From the NCBI RefSeq assembly GCF_002980495.1, contig NZ_PVBR01000017.1, positions 1 through 64,000 of the forward strand: a stretch of 64,000 nt of DNA, given 5' to 3'. Origin of the DNA: Phyllobacterium phragmitis. GTDB taxonomy: Bacteria > Pseudomonadota > Alphaproteobacteria > Rhizobiales > Rhizobiaceae. This document shows, in pieces, positions 48,621 to 58,129 of the stretch. The notes below the pieces were generated by a model, which was not told the DNA's origin, did no database searches, and worked only from the letters and a program-made list of their open reading frames with translations. Each line of letters opens with the position of its first letter. Position 1 is the first letter of the stretch. Both the position numbers and the translations under genes were made by a program.

Positions 48621-48807
48621 GAGTTTGTTTGGAAATGGATCAGACCGGCATGGTCCATTTCAAAAGGGGTTGATCTTCAACGAAGAGGACAGTCAAGACG
48701 CTCGGACCAATTGATCGGGAGCACGCGACTTCGGTGGATATGGGTTGAGCCGGTTGGCCTTACCCGTTATCACAGGAAAACTGACTTACCCGAAAACAGG
48801 TGCCACT

Positions 48808-49392
48808 GTGATCGACCCCTATGCGATGCTTGGTGTTTCCCGCGAGGCGGATGGCGAGGCAATCAAGTTGGCCTACCGCAAACATGCGAAGACCGCCCAT
48901 CCCGATGCGGGTGGTGACGTCGACGCGTTCGCCAGGCTGAAGACATCTTACGAGCTTCTTTCCGATCCGGTTCGCCGCAAGGTTTTTGACGATACCGGTT
49001 ACGATCCCGAACTCGCCGACACCAAAGACCTGCAGGGCCTGGTGATCATCGAGACACTGATCAACGAAATCATCCTGGACGACCGGGAGCCGGGGAGTTT
49101 CGATCCGGTCGCCGCCATGCGCCGCAAGCTTACCGACAAAATCGTCCATGCGCGCTTCCATATTTTGGAGATGGAGCGCCATCGTGCCCGTATCCGCAAC
49201 CATATCGACCGCATCGGCAGGAAACCCGAGGCGGACGTATTGGGGCGCATGCTGAAATCCCGGTGTGAAGCGATCAACGATGCGATCAGAAAAGCCGAGT
49301 CCGAGATCGACAATATCGAGCAGGCCTATGGCATGCTGGAGGGCTATTCCTACGAGGTCGACGTTTCCGAGATGATGACCGCCGCGGAATGA
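48808..49392 (+). CDS. J-domain protein
   Basis: A protein of 194 residues from GTG 48808, or 215 from a TTG at 48745. The J domain (about residues 2-65) runs DPYAMLGVSREADGEAIKLA and YRKHAKTAHPDAGG, with the HPD that stimulates Hsp70 (DnaK) ATPase, and then SYELLSDPVRRKVFDDTGYD. The rest is helical, charged and without the zinc finger or C-terminal domains of DnaJ, so it is a class C co-chaperone. No client is evident; it stands alone between the transporter operon and the ArsR pair. Confidence 0.84.
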   Translation: MIDPYAMLGVSREADGEAIKLAYRKHAKTAHPDAGGDVDAFARLKTSYELLSDPVRRKVFDDTGYDPELADTKDLQGLVIIETLINEIILDDREPGSFDPVAAMRRKLTDKIVHARFHILEMERHRARIRNHIDRIGRKPEADVLGRMLKSRCEAINDAIRKAESEIDNIEQAYGMLEGYSYEVDVSEMMTAAE

Positions 49393-49659
49393 GACGCGCC
49401 ATATCGTCTTGCTGAGGTGCAAGCGACGGCAAATACGACGAACGCGGTTCCAAAAGTTTGTACTCTTTTCGTTGCGCGCTCGCCGTAATTCAACCCGGCG
49501 GCATCTATTCGAATATCTGCATCGACGGATCGCTCGCGTCCCAGGCATGCCATCGCATGGTGTACGTCACCATCCGCGCCTTGAACCGGCTCGGGTCGGC
49601 CAGGCTTTCGTCACGATCATTCTTCCTCTGCGATGTTTCCGGATCGACGCGGCTCGGGA

Positions 49660-50124
49660 TCAGGCTGCCTTCGGCTTGGCGAAGACGTCAAGTCCGCTGC
49701 CGGTTTCCAAGAAGGATTTCAGGCTGGAGAGAACCACAGGCCAGCCTTGGCTGATGCCTTTCGCCATTCCGCTGCCCGCTTCGAGCTCGTCATGCGTGAC
49801 CGTCAGCCGGACCATGTCCTCGTATTCCTCGATCTCGAACGTCACCCGGCTGTGGCTCGCGGGGTCGGCGGCCTGCGAAGCGTTCGCCCATGTAATGACG
49901 AGACGGGCCGGCGGCGAGACCTCGACGACTTTGCCGATAAGTTCGACGGTCCGCTTATCATTGGCGCGGACATGCTCCCATTGCGATCCGGGTTGCCAGT
50001 CGGAGACGTTCTCATGTCCCCAGTAGCGCCGCGCAATGTCGGGCTTGGTGATGGCCTCGAAAACCTTTTGCGGCGTCGAGACGATATAGGTCACATAGAC
50101 AAAGCTTGTTTTTTCTGCGGGCAT
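49660..50124 (-). CDS. SRPBCC (AHSA1-like) protein
   Basis: A 154-residue single-domain protein of the START/SRPBCC superfamily: VYVTYIVSTPQKVFEAITKP and IARRYWGHENVSDWQPGSQW at the N-terminus, VTFEIEEYEDMVRLTVTHDE in the middle and GWPVVLSSLKSFLETG near the end. Such proteins bind a hydrophobic ligand and are very often paired with an ArsR regulator, as here (one base separates the genes). The ligand is unknown. Confidence 0.88.
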   Translation of the reverse strand: MPAEKTSFVYVTYIVSTPQKVFEAITKPDIARRYWGHENVSDWQPGSQWEHVRANDKRTVELIGKVVEVSPPARLVITWANASQAADPASHSRVTFEIEEYEDMVRLTVTHDELEAGSGMAKGISQGWPVVLSSLKSFLETGSGLDVFAKPKAA

Positions 50125-50125
50125 T

Positions 50126-50452
50126 TTACTCTCCTTCCAGTTGTTTCTTGAGGTCGTGAAGCAGGTTCAGGCGCTGGCGTTCGAACTTCCTCACCCACCG
50201 CTCGTAGACCTCGTGGAGCGGAACGGGGTTGATGAAATGAAGCTTTTCTCGGCCGCGCCTGAGCGTGGTGACCAGGTTGGCCGCCTCCAATATTTCCAGA
50301 TGTTGTGTGGCGGATTGCCGGGCCATGTCCAGGTTCTCGCAAAGTTGGCCGAGCGTCTGTCCGTTCTGCTCGCACAGAAGGTCCAGCAGCTTTCTGCGGG
50401 TCGGGTCGCCCAACGCCTTGAAAACTTTGTCAGCATCCATCGTCTCATCCAT
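50126..50452 (-). CDS. ArsR-family transcriptional regulator
   Basis: A 108-residue winged-helix repressor: VFKALGDPTRRKLLDLLCEQ, then the recognition helix in MARQSATQHLEILEAANLVT and a wing RRGREKLHFINPVPL. The metal-binding CxC pattern in the alpha-3 helix is absent, so this is not a typical metal sensor; it belongs to the ArsR group that precedes SRPBCC genes. ATG 50452 is used; the internal ATG four codons later is an alternative. Confidence 0.9.
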   Translation of the reverse strand: MDETMDADKVFKALGDPTRRKLLDLLCEQNGQTLGQLCENLDMARQSATQHLEILEAANLVTTLRRGREKLHFINPVPLHEVYERWVRKFERQRLNLLHDLKKQLEGE

Positions 50453-50589
50453 TTGCGACTACACAATATGCAGGTAAATGCCTGCATGTCAAGATCGCTT
50501 TTATCCGTCGAAGAGGCCGTTTCGTGGCCAGCGCCATGCACAACAATCCAAATGGAGGCGCGAACAAGAGGAGGAGCTGAGCCTAAAAT

Positions 50590-51426
50590 TTAAGAGATGT
50601 TCGGGCATCTGCGCGATAGAAAGGCGTTTAGCCGCTTCACAACGAGATCCGGCGCTTCGATCTGCGGTAAGTGGCCGACGCCAGGCAGTGTTTCGAACGA
50701 TGCCTGCGGGATCAGCGCATGAAGCGCTTTGCCTCGCTCCAGTGGGATCCACGGATCGTCCTCGCCCCAGATGATCTTGACCGGGCATCGAACATTCCCG
50801 AATGCCGGCTCGATTTCGGCGGTATATTTTTCGTCGGCTTGCGCGAATTGCCGATAGAAGCTTCCCCGTCCTTCCTCGGAAAGCCAGGGCTCGACAAGCC
50901 TCTCGAAATCACCGGAATCGATGTCGTTGACGATCGCACCCTTGATGTAGGCCTCCACGACCGCTTTGTGGATATGCGGCGGCAATTCCAGAAAGGCATC
51001 CACATGGCGGCCGACATGATCGAAAAACGCCGATCCCCAAGGGCGCATCGCGACGACATTCATCAAAACATACCGCTCGAAATCGCAGCCATGCAGCAAA
51101 TGCGCGCGCAGTGTTGTTGCTCCGCCCATGTCATGGGCGACGACGATCGGCCGCTCGAGTGCCCAATGCTCGACCATCTCGGCAAAGACCTGTCCCTGCA
51201 CATCGAGTGACGTACGCTGTTGCGCGCCTTTGTCGGATCTCCCGTATCCAGGCATATCATACCAATGGACGCGATATCGCCTGGCAAGGTCCGGAATGAT
51301 CCGATGCCATGAGAACGAGGACCACGGCCACCCATGGGCCAGCACGAGTGCGGGCCCGCTACCAAACCGACCCGCCGCCACCATGGCAGCGGATGTTTGT
51401 ACGGTCTCATCGAGTTTCCACGACAT
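50590..51426 (-). CDS. Alpha/beta hydrolase with Asp nucleophile
   Basis: A 278-residue cytoplasmic hydrolase. ALVLAHGWPWSSFSWHRIIP holds the oxyanion region, and VVAHDMGGATT carries the nucleophile elbow with Asp (D99) instead of Ser. That is seen in haloacetate dehalogenases and epoxide hydrolases, and in some esterase-like homologues. IIWGEDDPWIPLE and LPGVGHLPQIEAPD give the acid and His of the triad. ATG 51426 begins at the family start; the frame extends to 51477. Substrate unknown. Confidence 0.86.
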   Translation of the reverse strand: MSWKLDETVQTSAAMVAAGRFGSGPALVLAHGWPWSSFSWHRIIPDLARRYRVHWYDMPGYGRSDKGAQQRTSLDVQGQVFAEMVEHWALERPIVVAHDMGGATTLRAHLLHGCDFERYVLMNVVAMRPWGSAFFDHVGRHVDAFLELPPHIHKAVVEAYIKGAIVNDIDSGDFERLVEPWLSEEGRGSFYRQFAQADEKYTAEIEPAFGNVRCPVKIIWGEDDPWIPLERGKALHALIPQASFETLPGVGHLPQIEAPDLVVKRLNAFLSRRCPNIS

Positions 51427-51756
51427 CGATATTCTCCAGAGTTGCCGGACAGCGCCGTCCACACGAACTGGTCGCAATCATAACCATATCGCTGGAGACC
51501 GTTGGCCTCAAATCTCCGACGCTGATCGCTCCGGTGCGACAGACAGCTGGGCAACGGAACGACCGACTTATGGCGCTCCTTGCGTATTCTGATCGACAAT
51601 AGGGACGGCAGAGTTCGGTTCTGCGACTCCAGCGGTGCGGCTACTGTACGTGTCTCCGCCGTCCACAGGTCGGACGATGAACAGCACCTTAGCTGCCATT
51701 GCTTGCATAAAAATGTTCTTCTAATGTTCTGCGCAGACTCACCGGAGACGGCGCAG

Positions 51757-52671
51757 ATGCGACAAACCAGCCCGCAGGGCGAACGCCCCGACAACATCCC
51801 CTTGGCCGTTAATGTCATCATCCTGACCGTGCTGGCGCTCTCCTTGGGCGATGCGCTGATCAAGATGACCAGCGGCAGCTTCGTCATCTGGCAGATTTTT
51901 GTGATCCGATCGCTGATTGTGATCCCGGTCCTGCTGCTGTTCCTCGCTGTGACATCGCCCGAAACGCTGCGTGTGCCGGACGTCTCCGGCTGGGTCGGCC
52001 TGCGCAGTCTGATGCTGATCGGCATGTGGATCTGCTACTATTTTTCGCTTCCAAAGCTGACGCTTTCAGTCGCTGCCGCTGCCTACTACACGCTTCCCAT
52101 CTTCATAACGCTGTTCTCGGCCCTGTTCATCGGCGACCGGATTTCGCGAACGGGCTGGATCGCCGTAATTTCAGGATTTTCAGGCGTGCTGCTGATCCTT
52201 CGCCCCAAAGCTGGGGATTTCAACATCTATGCGATCCTCCCGCTTGTATCGGCCATGCTTTACGCGGGAGCCATGATCCTGACGCGCAGCAGATGCCGGA
52301 AACAACATCCAATTGTCCTGTCGCTGGCGCTGAATATCGGTTTCGTCATCGTTGGCGCTCTGGCTGCGGGCTTGGTCCTGCTGCTGCCCGATTCCGCGCG
52401 GCAAGGCTTTCTGCTGGCGCCGTGGGCCGCGATGGGAGGGGCCGAGTGGATCTCGATGGGGCTGCTGGCTGCGGCGATCCTGATCGGCAGCATCGGAGCT
52501 GCCATCGCATACCAGAGCGGCCCGCCCGCCATAATCGGCGCCTTCGATTTCGCCTATGTCGGGTTCGCCGTTGTCTGGGGTATGGTTTTCTTTGCTGAGA
52601 TGCCGGATCTGACCTCGACGCTTGGTATGATCCTGATCGTCGGAGCGGGTATCCTTTCCTTGCGCCAATGA
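51757..52671 (+). CDS. EamA/DMT-family transporter
   Basis: An inner-membrane protein of 304 residues with about ten transmembrane helices in two EamA repeats (ALSLGDALIKMTSGSFVIWQ; PLVSAMLYAGAMILTRSRCR). Members usually export amino acids, metabolites or drugs. ATG 51757 follows GGAGACGGCGCAG; the frame is open to 51580 but the upstream residues are not membrane-like. It stands alone and is convergent with the SLC13 carrier gene. Confidence 0.88.
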   Translation: MRQTSPQGERPDNIPLAVNVIILTVLALSLGDALIKMTSGSFVIWQIFVIRSLIVIPVLLLFLAVTSPETLRVPDVSGWVGLRSLMLIGMWICYYFSLPKLTLSVAAAAYYTLPIFITLFSALFIGDRISRTGWIAVISGFSGVLLILRPKAGDFNIYAILPLVSAMLYAGAMILTRSRCRKQHPIVLSLALNIGFVIVGALAAGLVLLLPDSARQGFLLAPWAAMGGAEWISMGLLAAAILIGSIGAAIAYQSGPPAIIGAFDFAYVGFAVVWGMVFFAEMPDLTSTLGMILIVGAGILSLRQ

Positions 52672-52869
52672 CCGCCAGGTCCGCTTTCTGTGGGTTCAGA
52701 TCGATGCGGCAACATAAACTTCCCACCCCGAGCGGTCATTTCCTGCTGGGGTTGCGAAAGCCGCATTTCCGCCTTCCCCAACATCCCGATGATCTGCAGT
52801 TCTTCAATGCGCAACCGCCTCGTCCGCGACAGTCGAAAATGGCCCGGCCTTCCTCGACCAAGACCGATC

Positions 52870-54648
52870 TCAAGTCGGCTTGAGCGGCCAGAAAACAAGG
52901 ATTGCCGGCACCGAAACGCAGATAATCAGCGCTTCGAGCGGCAGGCCGATGCGCCAGTAATCGCCAAATCGATAGCCGCCCGGTCCCATGATGATGGTGT
53001 TGTTCTTGTGGCCGATCGGCGTCAGGAAAGCGCAGGATGCGGCGACGGCGACGCCCATCAGGAAGGGATCGGGCGAAACGCCGATCGAATTGGCCACACC
53101 GACCGCGATCGGCGCGGCGATCAGGGCGGTCGCAACATTGTTCAGGAAGTCCGAAAGTGTCATCGTCACGATCATCACGATGGCCAGGGTCGCCCAGGCT
53201 GGAAGTGACGACGTTTGAGCGACGATGGCCTCGGCGATGAGTTGCGTGCCGCCGGATTCTTCCAGCGCCAGCCCGATCGGAATCAGCGAGCCCAAAAGAA
53301 TGATCACCGGCCATTCGACGGCATCATAGACCTCGCGCGGGCTGACGATGCTGAACAGGGCATAGAAGCAAACGGCGGCGGCGAGCGCGACGGCCAGCGG
53401 CATGATGCCGACCACCGACAGCGCGATCGCCACGGCGAAAATGCCGATGGCCAGCGCCGCCTTGCTGCGCTGGATGACGGTGTGCTTCCTTTCGGCCAGC
53501 GGCAGCGCGCCCATCCATTCGGCGGCATCGGCCACACGGCTTTCTGAACCCAGAAGCAGGAGAACGTCGCCCGGTGCGATCGTCAGCTTGCGCACATGTT
53601 CGCGGAACCTCCTGCCCTGGCGCGATACACCCAGGAGCGTCACGCTGCGCCGGTTGAAAAGCCGCATGTCGTCGGCGGAGCGCCCGACCGCCGGCGCACC
53701 GACCGGCACGATCGCTTCGGTCAACGTCATCGACCCGCCGGCGAGCCCGTCATGCTTGGCGTCGGAGGAGATTTTCAGCTTGGCGGCCCCGACGAATGCC
53801 TCGATCGATTTCGGATCGCCCTCCAGCACCAGCCGGTCGCTCTTCTTGATCTCCTCGCCCATGGCGAAACCCGGCAGGCGCTTGCCCCGCCGCACCAGGC
53901 CGAGAATGGTCACATCGTTTTCCTCCGCGGTGTCGACGAGCTCGCGCGGCGTCTTGCCGACCCATTCCGACTCCTCGGGGAAGCCCGCTTCGGCGACGAA
54001 AAGGCCCGACGCCGTATCGCCGCTCTGAAACGCCTTGGCCCGTTGCGGAATGAGCCGCCAGCCGAAACCCGCGACAAAGGCGATGCCTGTGATAGCGCAG
54101 ATCAGCCCGACTGGGGTGAAGTCGAACATGGAAAACGCCTCGCCAAAGGCGCGCTCGCGATATTGCGCAATGACGATATTGGGCGGCGTGCCGATCAGCG
54201 TGATCATGCCGCCGAGGATGGTGGCGAAGGAAAGCGGCATCAGCGACAACGAGACCGGCCGCTTGGCCTTGCGCGCTGTCTCTAGGTCCAGCGTCATCAA
54301 TATGACCAGCGCTGCGACATTGTTGATGACGGCCGACAAAACTGCGCCCACCACCGACATGATGCCGATATGCGCCGACAATGAACGTCCGGAATCGACA
54401 ACGAACTGCGCGATCAGTTCGACCGCGCCCGAATTCACCATGGCGCGCGAGACGATCAGCACCAGCGCGATGATAACGACGGCTTCATGGCCGAACCCGG
54501 CGAATGCATGGTCTGCGGGAACCGCGCCGCCGACAACGCCGATGATCAACGCGCCGAAAGCGACCAGATCGTAGCGTATCCGCCCCCAAACGAGAAAAGC
54601 GAAGACGGCAGCCAAGAGTGCAAAGAGGAAGATCTGCTCATAGGTCAT
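52870..54648 (-). CDS. SLC13/CitMHS-type anion carrier with two RCK_C domains
   Basis: A 592-residue inner-membrane protein. The N-terminal membrane half (about 1-200) has FGALIIGVVGGAVPADHAFA and IGTPPNIVIAQYRERAFG. Two cytoplasmic RCK_C/TrkA_C modules follow at about 215-290 (SEWVGKTPRELVDTAEENDV ... KKSDRLVLEGD) and 305-380 (PAVGRSADDMRLFNRRSVTL ... IAPGDVLLLLG). A second membrane half (about 400-592) ends the protein and includes LIPIGLALEESGGTQLIAEA and LTPIGHKNNTIIMGPGGYRF. Such SLC13 proteins carry sulfate, dicarboxylates or related anions; the inserted RCK_C modules probably sense a ligand. Confidence 0.92.
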   Translation of the reverse strand: MTYEQIFLFALLAAVFAFLVWGRIRYDLVAFGALIIGVVGGAVPADHAFAGFGHEAVVIIALVLIVSRAMVNSGAVELIAQFVVDSGRSLSAHIGIMSVVGAVLSAVINNVAALVILMTLDLETARKAKRPVSLSLMPLSFATILGGMITLIGTPPNIVIAQYRERAFGEAFSMFDFTPVGLICAITGIAFVAGFGWRLIPQRAKAFQSGDTASGLFVAEAGFPEESEWVGKTPRELVDTAEENDVTILGLVRRGKRLPGFAMGEEIKKSDRLVLEGDPKSIEAFVGAAKLKISSDAKHDGLAGGSMTLTEAIVPVGAPAVGRSADDMRLFNRRSVTLLGVSRQGRRFREHVRKLTIAPGDVLLLLGSESRVADAAEWMGALPLAERKHTVIQRSKAALAIGIFAVAIALSVVGIMPLAVALAAAVCFYALFSIVSPREVYDAVEWPVIILLGSLIPIGLALEESGGTQLIAEAIVAQTSSLPAWATLAIVMIVTMTLSDFLNNVATALIAAPIAVGVANSIGVSPDPFLMGVAVAASCAFLTPIGHKNNTIIMGPGGYRFGDYWRIGLPLEALIICVSVPAILVFWPLKPT

Positions 54649-55233
54649 CGAAGAAGCCTCTTGAAATAAACAGGAACTGGGCGCGCCTCACGGAGCAGAT
54701 TGAGCGTTGCATGGGCGGGGTTTCTCAAACTGTCCTTGAACACGCTTCAACTCTGCTCGTACCGCCAAACCTGTTGAAGCGACCTGGCCGGCCCCATTAA
54801 GAAGGTCCACCGGCTACGTTGGAGAGAGACCCGGCGGTTATTATGGTCGCCGAGGTTGGCCGACCTCAGGGGAGCGTAGAGCAGACCAGCGGAGCGAGGC
54901 AAGATGGCTTGTGGCGCTGGCGGTTTATAGCCAAGCGAGCTGTGCGGCCCGATGGTGTTGTACAGCTTAGCGACGGAACACCCACGGGCCCGGAGCGCGC
55001 GGTTGCCGATCGACCCGATCACCATCGGCGCCTGCGGATCACAAACCTCGGTTTTGATCGCGAACGCCATGTTACGGCTCTTCTTCCCAATGAGTACGAA
55101 GCGGCATGATCGGCTGGATTCCGTCCGTCCACTCATTTTCCGGCAAAAATGGCATAATTCATGTTGTGATGCTTGGTCAAACCGGATGGCGCCTGCTATG
55201 CGGAACGCAGCAATACAGGGAGGACTTCCAGCA
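54649..55233. other. Intergenic stretch containing an IS3 remnant, upstream of the TRAP genes
   Basis: This 585-base gap has no intact gene. It includes an orfB tail (54747-54965) and, to its right, sequence with a long open frame on both strands but no family resemblance. The ribosome site AGGGAGGA just before 55234 belongs to the TAXI gene, whose promoter should also lie here. Confidence 0.55.
54747..54965 (-). pseudogene. C-terminal fragment of an IS3-family OrfB
   Basis: The minus-strand frame reads LYNTIGPHSSLGYKPPAPQA and continues to a stop at 54747. YN-x-x-R/G-PHSSLGY-x-PPAP is the end of the integrase core of IS3-family transposases. The residues before LYNT are unrelated, so only the last part of orfB remains. 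It is not the same IS as the one at 1-1836 as far as the visible parts allow. Confidence 0.7.
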
Positions 55234-56196
55234 ATGTTTCGTTCAGCCATCAAAGCAATGCTCGCCTCGGCCTTGGCCTTCGGCGTCGCCACCACCGCCG
55301 CAAGTGCCGAAACCCGCGTGACCTACAAGTCCGCCAAGGCCGGCTCGTCCTATTACCAGATGGGCGTCGAGATCGCCGAGGCGATAAAGAAGGGCACCAA
55401 CGGCAAGATCATCATGACCATCGAGGAAAGCCAGGGCTCGGTGCAAAACGTGATGGAAGTGCGCGCGCGCGGCGGGGACTATGTCTTCACGACGCCGCCG
55501 GCGCTGGTCGGTGCGGCGCAAAAGGGGACCGGAGCCTTCGAGGGCAAGGGCGATCCGAAATTCGCCGAAATCCGCGGCCTGTTTCCGATCCCGTCGCTCA
55601 CCATGCACTTCGTCATGTCGAAGGCCTCGGGCGCAAAGGATTTCGCCGGCATGCAGGGCAAGACCATTTTGCTCGGCAAGGGATCCTTCGGCGCGACGGA
55701 GGGCGAGAAATATCTCGGCCTGTTCGGCCTCGATGGCAAGGTGAAGATCGCCGACGCGGAACTTTCGAACGCCGTCGCCGCGCTGAAGAACGGCCAGATC
55801 GACGGGTTCGTCACCGCCGGCTCCTGGCCCGCGCCGAACGTTTTGGAGGCCGCAGCAAGCGTCGATGTCACCATCCTGTCGCTGACGCCTGAGCAACTGG
55901 CCGAGACGAAGCGCGCGCCATTGACCATCCCTGCCGGCACCTACGCCGGCCAGGACAAGGACATACTGACGACGTCCCTGCCTGTCGTCGCCTATACCAC
56001 GACTGCGATGGACGAAGAGACCGCTTACCAGCTCACCAGGACCTTTTGGCAACAGAAGGAGGCGATGAGCGGTTCGGCGCCCTGGTGGAAGGGCGTCGAC
56101 AAGAGCCTGATGGCCAATATAGCCGGCAAGCTGCATCCCGGCGCCATCCGCTACTACAAGGAAGCGGGTTTTGAACTGGCTGAAGGCCAGATGTAA
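55234..56196 (+). CDS. TAXI-family TRAP transporter substrate-binding protein
   Basis: A 320-residue periplasmic protein. A Sec signal peptide (MFRSAIKAMLASALAFGVAT; cleavage near ASA-ETR) is followed by YKSAKAGSSYYQMGVEIAEA, the TAXI-family ligand-binding start, and LLGKGSFGATEGEKYL and GQIDGFVTAGSWPAPNVLEA. It delivers a solute, often glutamate-like or an organic acid, to the fused permease encoded just downstream. ATG 55234 has AGGGAGGA before it. Confidence 0.9.
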   Translation: MFRSAIKAMLASALAFGVATTAASAETRVTYKSAKAGSSYYQMGVEIAEAIKKGTNGKIIMTIEESQGSVQNVMEVRARGGDYVFTTPPALVGAAQKGTGAFEGKGDPKFAEIRGLFPIPSLTMHFVMSKASGAKDFAGMQGKTILLGKGSFGATEGEKYLGLFGLDGKVKIADAELSNAVAALKNGQIDGFVTAGSWPAPNVLEAAASVDVTILSLTPEQLAETKRAPLTIPAGTYAGQDKDILTTSLPVVAYTTTAMDEETAYQLTRTFWQQKEAMSGSAPWWKGVDKSLMANIAGKLHPGAIRYYKEAGFELAEGQM

Positions 56197-56265
56197 ACCT
56201 CGTGCTCGCGAAGCGTGCGGCGGATGCCGCGCTCTTCGCTTTGCCTCCAGCCTTTTCATTTTCAC

Positions 56266-56308
56266 CTGATCGTTCCCCATCTGATCGTCCCCCATCTGAT
56301 CGTCCCAT
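56266..56308 (+). repeat. 15-bp tandem repeat (about three copies) at the start of the TRAP permease gene
   Basis: CTGATCGTTCCCCAT (56266-56280), CTGATCGTCCCCCAT (56281-56295) and a shortened copy CTGATCGTCCCAT (56296-56308) follow each other and end in the ATG at 56307. The 15-base unit preserves the frame; if the upstream frame is translated it reads PSDR(S/P) repeats. Confidence 0.85.
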
Positions 56309-58073
56309 GACCAAACGCATTCTCCTTGCGGCTCTTGCCGGGCTGCTCGTCGCCTTTCACCTGGGGCTGATCTTTTCCGGCCTCGTGCCGAACCTCGTCA
56401 GCCGGCCGCTGCACATGGCGCTGATCCTGCCATGGCTCTTGATCTTCGCGCCTTCGACCGGCCTGATGCGCCTCTCCGGCTGGGTGCTGGCGATTGCGGG
56501 GATCGCGGCGTGCGTGTGGGTGGCGTTGAACGAGCAGGACCTTGCCGACCAGTATGGCTTCCTGGAAGGTCCCATGCAGATCGGGATCGCCGTCACGCTG
56601 CTCATCGTGGTGCTGGAGACGGCGCGTCGGGCCATTGGCTGGGCGCTGCCCGGCGTCGCCGCGCTGGCGCTGCTCTACGGCCTGTTCGGCCAATATATTC
56701 CGGGCGAGTTCGGTCATGCGGGCACGCCGCTGGCAAGCTTCCTCGGCACGCTGACGATCGCCGAGGGCGGTTTGTGGGGCAGTCTGACCGGTGTCTCGGT
56801 CGGCACGGTCGCGATCTTCGTCATCTTCGGCGCGGTGCTGAACGCCGGCGAGGCGGGGCGGGGCTTCATGAACGTGGCGGCGGCGGCTGCCGGCCGGCTG
56901 AACGGTGGCGCAGGCAAGGTGTCGGTCATCTCGTCTGCATTGTTCGGCTCGATCTCCGGGTCGGCCTCGGCGAATGTGGCCTCTACCGGCGCCATCACGA
57001 TTCCGGCGATGGTCGGGCTCGGCTATCCCAAGCGGCTGGCCGGCGCGATCGAGGCGGTGGCATCCTCCGGCGGGCAGATCATGCCGCCACTGATGGGGGC
57101 AGGGGCCTTCGTGATGGTGGAACTGACGGGCACGCCCTACACCGGCATCATGGCGGCGGCGACCTTGCCTGCCATCCTCTATTTCCTCGCCGTCTGGATG
57201 GGCATCAACGCTTTCACCACACGCTATCCCTTAAAAGGTCTGCCGGACGATCAGAAACCCGTTCTGCGCGACGTTCTCGTCACCTCGGCTTTCTTCCTGG
57301 TGCCGTTCTCGGTCCTTTTGTGGGGCATGTTCTGGGCGCGCTACACGCCGCAATATGCAGCCGCTTTCGCCATCCTCGCCGGAACCGTCCTGCTGTTGGT
57401 CGACGGCAGGCTGCATTTCAGCGGGCGCGCGGCGCTGGCCCGGTTCGAGAATGCCCTGATCGCCGCGGCGCGGCAGGTATCGATGATCGCGGCGATCATC
57501 CTTTGCGCCTCGCTCATCATCGGCGTGCTGTCGATCACCGGCCTTGGCGTAAAGATCACCTCGCTGATCCTGTCGGGCTCCGGCGGCATGTTGTGGCCGT
57601 CACTGTTCCTGACCGCGGCGGCCTGCCTTATCCTGGGCATGGAGGTGCCGACGACAGCCGCATACGTCATCTGCGTTTCGGTCGCCGGACCAGCGCTCAC
57701 GCAGCTCGGCCTCGCGCCGCTGCAGGCTCATCTCTTCGTGTTCTGGTTCGCGCTTTTGTCGACCATCACGCCACCCGTCTGCGGCGCTGTCTTCATCGCT
57801 GCCGGCATGGTGCGCGAAGACTGGCTGAAGGTGGCCTTCACCGCGATGGCTCTGGGCGTCGGGCTCTATCTGATCCCGCTGGCGATGATCGCCAATCCGA
57901 ACCTGCTTGCCACAGCGCAGGCGCCGGTCGCGGCCCTGTTTGCCGGCGTCAAGGTGGCCGTCGGCCTGACCTGCGTTTCCTACGGGCTGATCGCCGCTTA
58001 TCGGCTCCCGGTCCGCGCGGCGCTCGTGGCGGCCGGGCTCGGCGTTTTATTCGTGCCGTTCAGTCCGCTTTAG
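56307..58073 (+). CDS. TRAP transporter fused permease (small and large subunits)
   Basis: An inner-membrane protein of 588 residues from ATG 56307, with about sixteen transmembrane helices. The first four helices (LLAALAGLLVAFHLGLIFSG ...) correspond to the DctQ-type subunit. The rest is the DctM-type large subunit: GSISGSASANVASTGAITIP, ASSGGQIMPPLMGAGAFVMV and GMEVPTTAAYVICVSVAGPA. Fused 4TM/12TM permeases go with TAXI binding proteins. No good ribosome site precedes 56307, where the tandem repeat lies; a GTG at 56202 would add 35 Ser/Pro/Arg-rich residues. Confidence 0.92.
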   Translation: MTKRILLAALAGLLVAFHLGLIFSGLVPNLVSRPLHMALILPWLLIFAPSTGLMRLSGWVLAIAGIAACVWVALNEQDLADQYGFLEGPMQIGIAVTLLIVVLETARRAIGWALPGVAALALLYGLFGQYIPGEFGHAGTPLASFLGTLTIAEGGLWGSLTGVSVGTVAIFVIFGAVLNAGEAGRGFMNVAAAAAGRLNGGAGKVSVISSALFGSISGSASANVASTGAITIPAMVGLGYPKRLAGAIEAVASSGGQIMPPLMGAGAFVMVELTGTPYTGIMAAATLPAILYFLAVWMGINAFTTRYPLKGLPDDQKPVLRDVLVTSAFFLVPFSVLLWGMFWARYTPQYAAAFAILAGTVLLLVDGRLHFSGRAALARFENALIAAARQVSMIAAIILCASLIIGVLSITGLGVKITSLILSGSGGMLWPSLFLTAAACLILGMEVPTTAAYVICVSVAGPALTQLGLAPLQAHLFVFWFALLSTITPPVCGAVFIAAGMVREDWLKVAFTAMALGVGLYLIPLAMIANPNLLATAQAPVAALFAGVKVAVGLTCVSYGLIAAYRLPVRAALVAAGLGVLFVPFSPL

Positions 58074-58129
58074 GGCAGGTTGGTTAGGGACCGCGTTCAG
58101 TCTCGGAGGGCCAGATCATAGACACAGGC

